NCBI GenBank assembly: GCA_030765065.1
Contig: CM060990.1
Span: forward strand, 280,267,341 to 280,331,340
DNA: 64,000 nt
Source of the DNA: Deroplatys truncata
Taxonomy: Eukaryota; Arthropoda; Insecta; Mantodea; Mantidae
Reading direction: 5' to 3'
Shown: positions 57,190-64,000 of the stretch, piece by piece
Position numbering within the stretch: the first letter of the stretch is position 1
Layout of the letters: the number at the start of each line of letters is the position of its first letter
Position numbers and translations under genes: made by a program
The notes under the pieces: generated by a model
What the model saw: the letters and a program-made list of their open reading frames with translations, nothing else
What the model was told of the DNA's origin: nothing
Database searches by the model: none

Positions 57190-57415
57190 TTAGCTTTTCC
57201 CGTGAATGGGTCACCTTTTCCCTACCCTTTTCCCTTTGTGGGTCACCTTTTTCCCCTGAGCGGGTCACCTTCTTCCCTGAGTGGGTCACCTTTTTCCCTT
57301 TATGGGTCACCTTTCTCCCTTTGTGGGTCACCTTTTTCCGTTTGTGGGTCACCTTTTTCCCTTTATGGGTCACCTTTTTCCTTTTGTGGGTCACCTTTTC
57401 CCTGAATAGGTTACG
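57190..57415 (-). repeat. Maverick array 2, right arm
   Basis: About ten 21-bp units (ccctttgtgggtcacctt). Inverse of 45850-46500, with a third of its units. Confidence 0.92.
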
Positions 57416-57419
57416 TGAT

Positions 57420-58830
57420 GGACATGCCTAGAATTAGCGTTCTAACATTGACGTGAAACATATTTTCATGAAGTTCTCGCTTAAAGTCGCTTTCAAGGTC
57501 TAGTATCTCCCTCCTATTCCATATCTCTCCTGTATATAAGTCCATATTCCTACTGCTACACTTCCTGTCTAGCCTACCGACTCTCCTCGTTTTCCTATAC
57601 CTCTCATATAAGCCATACTCTACTCTCAACCACTGTCTAGTCTAGCACCACTCCCCGTATCCCCTGCCTCTCATAAAGCGTATTCCCTCCTTCCCTGTCT
57701 AGCTGAGTATCTCTTTGGTTTCCTATCTAACCTATATAAAGCTCATTCTACCTTTAACACCTGTCTATCCTAGCATAGGATCTCTCTCCGTTTTTTCGTC
57801 TCTCCTTATAAACGCATATTCAAACTCTCCCAACCTAGTACCTCTCCTCGTTTTCCTATACCTCTCATATAAAGCATACTCTACTCCTCGACCTCTGTTT
57901 AGCCTAACACCTCTCCTCGTTTTCCTATACCCCTCATATAAACTATACTCTACACCCCAACCTCTGTCTAGGCTAACACCCATCCTCCTGTTCCTATACT
58001 TCTCATACATATAAACGCATACTCTACTCTCAACCTCTGTCTAGCTTAACACCTCTCCCCGTATCCACTACTTCTCATAAAGCGTATTCCCCCTCCTGCC
58101 CCCTGTCTAGCTGAGTATCTCTTTGGTTTCCTATCTAACATATATAAAACACATTCTACCTTTAACACCTGTCTATCGTAGCATAGGATCTGTTCCTTTT
58201 CTCGTCTCTCCTTATAAACGCATACTCAACCTCCTTAGCCTAATACCTCTCCTGGTTTTCCTATATCTCATATAAACCATACTCTACTCCTCAACCTCTG
58301 TCTAGCCTAACACACCTACCCCTGTTCCCTACCTGTCTCATATAAAAGATAAGCTCTACCCTTCAACTCTGTCTAGCCTAACACCTCTCCTCCTGTTCCC
58401 TACCTCTCTCATATAAAAGACATACTCTACCCTTCAACTCTGTCTAGTCTAACACATCTCCTCGTTTTCCTATATCTCTCATATAAACCATACTCTACTC
58501 CTCAACCTCTGTCTAGCCTAACACCCCTCCTCCTGTTCCCTATCTCTCTCATATAAAAGACATACTCTACCCTTCAACTCTGTCTAGCCTAACACCTCTC
58601 CTCGTTTTTCCTATACCTTTCATATAAACCATACTCTACTCCTCAGCCTCTATCTAGCCAAACACCTCTCTACTATCTCTTCCATATAAACGTATTTCCC
58701 TCCTTCAACCCTGTCTAGCATAGTATCGGTCGTCGTATTCCCTATCTCTCCCATATAAACCAATTTTCCTCCTTGAACCGCCCCATCTAGCCTCGTTTTC
58801 CCTATCCTTTCCCATACATGCCCAAAAAAG
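57420..58830 (-). repeat. Maverick array 1, right arm
   Basis: Inverse of 44500-45830, of almost equal length and very similar unit by unit. The outermost array therefore looks best preserved or most recently homogenised. Confidence 0.9.
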
Positions 58831-58859
58831 TGGCCTCGCGCTCTCTATAATAACCTGCT

Positions 58860-58865
58860 CACGCC
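58860..58865 (+). other. Maverick target-site duplication, right (CACGCC)
   Basis: Second copy of the 6-bp duplication directly after the CCTGCT end; SINE sequence (gacacttccaaccctgaa) resumes at once. Confidence 0.92.
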
Positions 58866-59085
58866 GACACTTCCAACCCTGAAAAAGATTACCGGATGAA
58901 GGATTAAGGGAAATGAGAATGGAGATGAAATGGACGTGCAGGAAATTCAGGAATGTGAGAATCCTTCCCAGCATTCGCCTGGCGACCCGGGAAAAAAACC
59001 CGAAAAAACCCATGGGTCAGGAAGGTCGGCCAGAGAAATTGAACCCACGACCTCCCGATTGCGAGTCACAGACTTGATAGCTTTG
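58866..59085 (-). mobile_element. SINE-S copy 9, right part
   Basis: Continuation of the SINE split by the Maverick: gacacttccaaccctgaa, agcattcgcctggcgaccc, attgaacccacgacctccc. It matches copy 4 of block A in order and flank. Confidence 0.88.
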
Positions 59086-59104
59086 AATTCTGTTCTCTTT
59101 GTAT

Positions 59105-59190
59105 GAACACAATAAATAAATAAATAAATAAATAAATAAAGAAGGAAAGAAAGAATGAAAGAAAGAAAGAAAGAAAGAAAAGGGAAAAAA
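59105..59190 (+). repeat. AAAT/GAAA microsatellite
   Basis: Runs of aaat and then gaaa units. It lies where block A has its 1.25-kb purine array. Confidence 0.9.
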
Positions 59191-59319
59191 TTAAAGAAAG
59201 AAAAACAATAGCTATTCGCAGTTGAGAGAAGTATAAAGTATTTGAAAATTCAAACTAATACCAAAAAATATTTCGGAATAAGTAAAACATAAAAGTTATT
59301 TGACATAAAAGAACTATGT

Positions 59320-59690
59320 TATTTGATATAAATTTTGTGACTTAACAAGATCTACAGTTTTTGTGCAGTAAGATTTTGTCTCAATCTTACGATTTACTAA
59401 TTATCAAAAATTATTCTCAATAAAGACTAATTTACGGACTATTCCTAGAAAATAAGATATATACATTTTATTTAGCATAAAAGTAGCTTAAACATATGGA
59501 TTTTAATCAAAATCCTTAGAGCCATTTTTGAAAGAATAAAAAATTTCGAAAAATTCCCAATGTAAAGGGTAGTCTGGAGTGAGGGATTTTCTTTAAAATC
59601 TCAGTGTCGCATTCTTGGTAGAAGTTGAACTTAAACACTAAGTTCGGTTTTTAGCCAACTTTTTGCTTTTGAGTTATGCTGTTCGTGGAT
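59320..59690 (+). repeat. R-family repeat, copy 5
   Basis: Counterpart of 31030-31425: tttgatataaattttgtg, tgcagtaagattttgtc, agccatttttgaaagaat, ttttgagttatgctgttc. Confidence 0.7.
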
Positions 59691-59699
59691 ACACACACA

Positions 59700-59935
59700 C
59701 ACTTGGATGTTTTTCTAAAAATAAATTCATTGGATTCAGGGAGTCACAAAACGTGATTTCTGGTGAAATTACGACATTGAATTTTTAGGTAGAACACAAT
59801 ACTTTCTCTACTTACTGTAGCTACATAGTAGAGAAAGTAAAAATGCTTTCTTTGGATTCAGGGAGTTTCGAAACGTGTATTTTCAGTGAACCTCGTTATT
59901 CACTTTTTTGGTGGAATACAATACTTTCCCTACTT
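59700..59935 (+). repeat. 121-bp minisatellite, about 2 units
   Basis: Same unit as 31440-32520 (ttggattcagggagt, actttctctacttactg) but only about two copies. Confidence 0.88.
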
Positions 59936-60061
59936 GTTATAGATAAATAGTAGAGACAGTAAAATGAAGAGTTGTGGTATTGATAAGCGATTGTTTGTCG
60001 TTACGGCATCTTGCATGCAACCAAATAGGGAAACGTGTAACTTAGACTGCAACTTGAAATA

Positions 60062-61326
60062 CGAGGGATGTCCCAGAAGTACCCGACCTAACAAAGAAAA
60101 CACAAAAATTTTGGGATAAAACATCTTTATTTCTCTAAATGGTCACCTTTCAGCTCGATACAATTTTCCCAGTGATGTTCAATCGATTCGATACCCAGCT
60201 CATAGTAAGAACCGTCGAATTCTGCAAAATAGCCATAAATTGCAGATTTCACCTCTTCATTGTTGGCAAATCTTTTACCACCAAGCCATTTCTTGAACTT
60301 TGGAAACAGAAATTAATCAGAGGGGGCTAAATCTGGCATGTTGGAGGTATGAGGAAGCAATTCGAACCTTAACTCATTGATTTTGGCCATGGCGATAATG
60401 TATGTGTGAACTGGTGCATTGTCTTGATGCAACAAAACTTCCTTTTTCGCTAAATGCGGCCGTTTTTGCTTGATTTCATCATTCAAACGCTGCAATAAAT
60501 TCGCACAATATTCACCATTAATTGCTTTTCCTTTTTGAAGATGATCAATGAAAATTATCCCACGCGCATCCCAAAACATCTGACGCCTTGCCTGCAGATG
60601 GAACTGTCTTTGCCTTCTTTGGAGTTGATTCTCCCCTTTCAATCCACTGCTTTGACTGTTCCTTCGTCTCAGGTGTGAAGTGATGGACCCATGATTCATC
60701 ATGGTTATGAATCGACGCAAAAACTCGGCTTTAAGGCAGCGAAACATGGCCAAACACTCAACTGAATCATCCTCATGATGCTGTTTTTGTTCCACTGAGA
60801 GTAAACGCGGCACCCATCTTGTACACAGCTTTCTCATGTCCAAATTTTCAGTCAGTATGCGAGCTACAGTCTGGTAAATTGCGCACTTTCATTCGACGGT
60901 CATCCAATACCATTTTGTGGATTTTCTTCACAAATTTCTGGCATGGTCACCTCATTTGATCGACCACAGCGATGTTCGTTTTGGCAACTCTTACGGCCTC
61001 GCTTAAACTCTGCCACCCAATATTTTACTGTTGTAAACGAAGGAACAGACTCCCTAAGAGTAGAATATATCTCAGTTTTAATATTAGTTGGACTAAGACC
61101 TATCAAATGAAAGTATTGTATCATATAACGATGGCCAGTTTTATCCATGTTTACAAATTTACTGAGAGCATTCACTATTGATGGCTGCCAAACAATTACT
61201 AAGCAATGTAGCATTGTCAATCTTAAAACTTAAGCTTTATAAGGTTTGTACTTTCTAGCATAGTCATTTGTTTGAAACAACAACCGCTATCTGTACATCA
61301 GTTCGGTACTTTTTGGACTGCCCTCG
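60062..61326 (-). mobile_element. Mariner element, nearly full length (1,265 bp)
   Basis: Ends CGAGGGATGTCCCAGAAGTA and the imperfect inverse ggtactttttggactgccctcg. TA duplication at 60060-60061 and 61327-61328. Block A shows the empty site: its aacttggaatactttctgg contains a single TA where block B has the element. Size and layout are those of a standard mariner. Confidence 0.93.
60180..61148 (-). pseudogene. Mariner transposase (DD34D type), lightly damaged
   Basis: Minus strand from a likely start MDKTGHRYMIQYFHLIG (61148). The N-terminal HTH is followed by SFTTVKYWVAEFKRGRKSC, KLCTRWVPRLLSVEQKQ, CLAMFRCLK and EFLRRFIT. The first catalytic block (DESWVHH type) is in another frame after a 1-base deletion near 60700. 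FWDARGIIFIDHLQKGK, LLQRLNDEIKQKRPHL and LHQDNAPVHT (second catalytic Asp) follow. MPDLAPSD has the third. A TAA then replaces the next codon (60313), although the C-terminal sequence (KKWLGG) goes on. All three catalytic Asp codons seem present; few lesions suggest a recent death. It would move the surrounding 1,265-bp element. Confidence 0.88.
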
Positions 61327-61328
61327 TA

Positions 61329-61747
61329 ATTTCTGGCCTAAATTGTTGTCAGATTAATTTAAAGCACACGGAAAAATCATACTTTATAAGGACATTAGGA
61401 AAATAAAGAACATAGGTTAGTTGATAATGGATAGAGAAAATAGTGAATATTGAAAACCAAACCATTCTGTTTTAACACTTGCTTATTATACAATAATATG
61501 ATGCCTCTAATTGCTAAAAGTTAGTTTGTATACTACTTACGTCGATGTACAGTAATGTTATTGCTTTCTTTTCACATTTATTACTCTGTTACAACCAAGT
61601 CTAAGGGAAATGTATTGGAATGATATTTTCTTTAGCACTCTAACTTCGTAGAGCACGTATGAGCTAAGGCACCTGGCATGACCTCTCGATAAGACACCCC
61701 GCTTACCGCGTACAGGTGGAACGGAAAACATTTGGAGCCGTCTGTAC
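61329..61747. repeat. Shared tail of block B
   Basis: Matches block A 32640-33055 (tttctggcctaaattgttg, gcacctggcatgacctctcg, ggtggaacggaaaacattt). Unclassified DNA without a gene. Confidence 0.75.
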
Positions 61748-62178
61748 TAGGTAGGGTGGTGATTATGTTGATTCCTCCGTCAATGGATATTTGTCCTAGC
61801 TCTAATAATTACAAAAGTTTATTCGTTCACCTACTTCACGTTAGATGTTTACAGAGCTACTTTTATTACGCATTTGTTTGTAGGTACTAGATGGATACAG
61901 TAAGCTGAAATTATTGGCTAATATTTAAAAAGGGGGTTGCTAAATTATGGCTTTTAAATGCAATATTCCTTACATGGCCACCAGGAAAAAATGCAGTCCC
62001 TTATCAGTTGAAAAAAACAGGATATATGAAAATTCTAACCCCAACACACGGACCCGAAGGAGACACACGTACCTTTTTCTTAAAATGTTCTTTTTTATTG
62101 AGGAAAAGCTTGAATTTCCAGTGAAACATCAATATCGAAGTTTTGAGTGGAATAAAATTACTTACCCTATTTACTAAT
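61748..62178. repeat. R-like and minisatellite-like remnant
   Basis: Contains weak matches to the R-family flank (cattcgttcacctacttcac, gttgtaggta) and, at the end, to the 121-bp unit (gtggaataaaattacttaccc). Too diverged to delimit. Confidence 0.4.
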
Positions 62179-62189
62179 GTAAATAGTAA

Positions 62190-62787
62190 CCGAACGAGGT
62201 GGCGCTGCGGTAACTCATGCGACTCGCATTCGGAAGGTCCAGCGTTCGACTCCTGGTGACCCCACTCTCACCCATGGGTTTTTTCGGGATTTTCTCGGGT
62301 CATCAAGTGAATGCTGGAGTGGTTTATCTCTACCACCAAATTTCCTGACCCGCCATATCGTTCCATTAATCAGTTCATTCATACTCCACACAGTTAGGTC
62401 TGTTTCAGAGTTGGAAGCATCGGTGATAGTGTTCCAGTGTGGTGTGGCAGGGGAAAAGGATGCTCTCTTGTTGAAATTACTTCCCCCCTCGGGCTTCGGC
62501 TGGTTGTGGGGTATACCGACCGTCCCTTGGGGGACGTTAGACATTCTGTGTGGGACTGTGGGACGAGGTCCCCGGTCTGCCTATCCGACTAACGGAGCGT
62601 CTCGATCTGGAAACTGTAGAGACCCTGTCATTGCTGTGCCGTCACTCCTGGTTCCCGCCGTCCGATGTCTCCTCTCCCCTCATCCATCCCTCCCAGGGGC
62701 GCCCCCTTGAGAGGTATACGTACAATATTCTCAATCACTGGATCGGTGCCGAGTCCCCTCCGCTACACATTCCATTCTATTCCATAG
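62190..62787 (+). mobile_element. SINE-S copy 10, full length (598 bp) reference copy
   Basis: Head CCGAACGAGGTGGCGCTGCG gives an A-box-like tggcgctgcgg, and gcgttcgactcc a B box, so it is tRNA-derived. The body carries all the landmarks seen in the other copies, and the tail ends in attccattctattcc repeats. It is flanked by a perfect 11-bp duplication, GTAAATAGTAA (62179-62189 and 62788-62798). An unusually long SINE; it best defines the family consensus in this window. Confidence 0.92.
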
Positions 62788-62799
62788 GTAAATAGTAAG

Positions 62800-63130
62800 A
62801 CAAGTGAAACGTAATGCATTCCAACAAAATATTCGATATAGAAATTTCACTGGAAGTACAAGTTTTGGAGTCCCTTCAATTCCAAGAAAAACATTTTTAT
62901 AGAAAGGTCTGTGTAGCGGTGCATGTGTCTGTTCGTTCGTGTATCTGTCTGTGAGCAGCATAATCCAAAAACGAAAATTCAGTTAAATACGAACCATGGT
63001 GTTTAAGTTCAGCATTCTACAAAGATGCAACACGAAGGCTTTCAAGAAAGGTCCCTATTCCAAACTATCCTGTACATGGTAAAGGTTTCCTTATATTTGA
63101 CTTCTCCAGAAATGACTTTAACGATTTTTA
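62800..63130 (-). repeat. R-family repeat, copy 6 (inverted)
   Basis: Inverse orientation: gagcagcataatccaaaaac, accatggtgtttaagttcag, tttccttatatttgac. It matches the inverse of the gagttatgctgttcac and cttaaacactaagtt landmarks of the other copies. Confidence 0.6.
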
Positions 63131-63249
63131 TTAAAACACCATACGTTTGTGTATTTGTTTGATAAAGAAAATTAAATCTTGAATTTGTTCCGAATGGCCC
63201 ATTTGACCGGTGCATTCTGAGAAAATGTGACTTAATTTTGAATTACTGG

Positions 63250-64000
63250 TTAACCATAAGAAATAGACAAATGCCTGATGATGATGATTCCTTAGTGACC
63301 TCTTTAAGAGGCCTGCATGTAGACTCTTAGAGTCCTTTATGCCTCTTACCCTGGGCATTACTCAAGTCTAATAGTCCGACTAAAACGGAGCACGTCCTTG
63401 ATATCTGCCCTTCTTATATACTCAGGGTCCATAAAGAAGGGCTCTAAGGATACACATCTCTGCATAGCGAAACCTTTGCATTCACATAGCATATTATGCT
63501 GTGAGGTCTCAAAATACCTCACACATTCTGCCATAAAGAGTCTTGTATAAGCCCCATTGTATATAAGTGTCTGCGCAAAGTGTTGTGGCTTGTAAGATGG
63601 CCCACAATTCCTCTGAGCTTAGATCTAGTCAAATTCAGGAAAAACTCGCCCACTTTCCCGTCAGGCCCCGATATGAATGCATGGGCCCGCTTGGCGGTAG
63701 TTTGCTTTCTTAAGATTTCAGGATAAGCCTTCCCCGTAAGCTGGGTTATCTCATACTTGACAGTTGTAGGCGACACTGCAGAAGGGCTCAGCCCAATAAA
63801 CTCAAGCCTCTGTTTGCAAGACTGTCTGCCATCTCATTTCTTCCAATACCAGCATGCCCAGGAACCCAAAGAGTTGTAACGGGACATCAGACAGAGAGTA
63901 TATCCAACATCCTCTGGTATTGCCACACCAATATGGATGTAGTTTTAACCACTCTAAGGGCTTTCAAAGCTGCCATGCTATCTAAGCAGATGTACACCTC
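63250..64000 (-). pseudogene. LINE RNase H domain and C-terminus, cut by the window edge
   Basis: End of a LINE ORF2 with an RNase H domain (I/R1/LOA-like group). Minus strand from the edge: EVYICLDSMAALKALR (catalytic Asp), a one-codon break, VTTLWVPGHAGIGRNEMADS (conserved His and Asp) near 63870-63810. Then SPTTVKYEITQLTGKAY and AHAFISGPDGKVGEFFLNLT at 63776-63519, and GHLTSHNTLRRHLYTMG. Stops follow, and the C-terminal part goes on to about 63250. The reverse transcriptase must lie beyond 64000. The nearly intact 85-codon stretch suggests moderate age. Confidence 0.8.

Larger units (their letters stand above)
44467..58859 (+). mobile_element. Maverick/Polinton-like element with giant tandem-repeat arms (14,393 bp)
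   Basis: Both ends read AG[T/C]AGGTTATTATAGAGAG inwards and are flanked by a 6-bp duplication. The first ~190 bp of the two arms differ at about six positions by eye. The left arm (44467-~51715) and right arm (~54520-58859) carry the same four repeat arrays in mirror order. The middle, about 2.8 kb, holds a broken Polinton-type DNA polymerase B. No integrase, packaging ATPase, protease or capsid gene is recognisable, so it is a deletion derivative that needed helper enzymes, or one that lost its genes later. AG ends, 6-bp duplication and PolB together make the class call firm. Arms of 4-7 kb built of tandem repeats are far longer than the few hundred bases to about 1 kb usual for the class. 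Confidence 0.9.
54520..58859. repeat. Maverick right inverted arm
   Basis: Mirror of the left arm: PolB 3' end and spacer (54520-54795), array 4 (54795-56580), array 3 (56580-57170), array 2 (57190-57415), array 1 (57420-58830) and the terminal 30 bp. It lacks the Penelope insertion and the second 880-bp unit. Confidence 0.9.
42180..61747. repeat. Composite block B (paralogue of block A, with Maverick and mariner insertions)
   Basis: Same landmark order as block A. It begins tatagtggacgtagagtata and ends ggagccgtctgtac at 61747. The Maverick (44467-58859) and mariner (60062-61326) interrupt it; without them it is about 3.9 kb against 6.35 kb for block A. Most of that difference is the purine array and minisatellite expanded in A. 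Confidence 0.8.
37290..64000 (+). other. Lipase intron 2, beginning (more than 26.7 kb)
   Basis: From the donor GTAAAT at 37290 to the right edge. The next expected exon (the G-F/I-LADAGYDVW region of acid lipases) is not recognisable anywhere in the window. The stretch 37290-37655 has a short CA-rich run and nothing else that I recognise. Confidence 0.7.

Noticed and set aside
44467..58859. CRISPR-like array because of regular 21-bp and ~70-bp repeats
   Set aside because: No unique spacers between conserved repeats, and the setting is an animal intron; these are minisatellites in transposon arms.

Overview
This is a stretch of animal nuclear DNA, almost certainly from a hemimetabolous insect with a large, transposon-rich genome. 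It is AT-rich, has no bacterial-style gene packing, and shows spliced exons, tRNA-derived SINEs, mariner, hAT and Harbinger elements, and several LINE clades. I cannot fix the order; the repeats would suit a polyneopteran such as an orthopteran, stick insect or cockroach.

The only host gene I can support is a secreted acid lipase (lysosomal/gastric acid lipase family) on the + strand. Its signal-peptide exon is at 317-493 and its second coding exon at 37112-37289. The two join in phase 0, so intron 1 is 36.6 kb, and the next intron runs off the right edge. Everything else is intron filled with mobile and repetitive DNA.

Layout, left to right. 1.1-7.3 kb: decayed Tx1/L1-like LINE (-). 7.4-8.8 kb: hAT transposase pseudogene (+). 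10-14.6 kb: a second LINE of the same kind (-). 15.6-16.8 kb: DDE transposase relic and a foldback element. 17.1-18.9 kb: a second hAT gene relic with introns (-). 20.2 kb: SINE. 21.3-22.4 kb: RTE-like LINE relic. 22.99-24.84 kb: complete but inactivated Tc1/mariner-superfamily element with TIRs and TA duplication. 25.1-26.4 kb: 94-bp tandem array. 26.7-33.06 kb: composite repeat block A. 33.8-36.2 kb: nested mariner, IS630-like and SINE. 37.1 kb: lipase exon 2. 39.4-41.2 kb: internally deleted Harbinger with a two-exon partner gene. 42.2-61.7 kb: block B, a paralogue of block A. 62.2-62.8 kb: intact SINE with target duplications. 63.25-64 kb: LINE RNase H relic.

The highlight is a 14,393-bp Maverick/Polinton-like element at 44467-58859. 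It is inserted in a SINE within block B and flanked by a perfect 6-bp duplication (CACGCC). Its inverted arms are very long (about 7.25 kb left, 4.3 kb right) and consist mostly of four different tandem-repeat arrays in mirror order. Between them lie only about 2.8 kb and a broken protein-primed-type DNA polymerase B gene whose 3' end is itself part of the inverted arm. The left arm also carries an 880-bp tandem duplication and a Penelope-like retroelement (GIY-YIG endonuclease) with inverted arms and two hammerhead-ribozyme-like motifs. Block A acts as an internal empty-site reference for both the Maverick and a mariner inserted in block B, so the order of insertions can be read directly.
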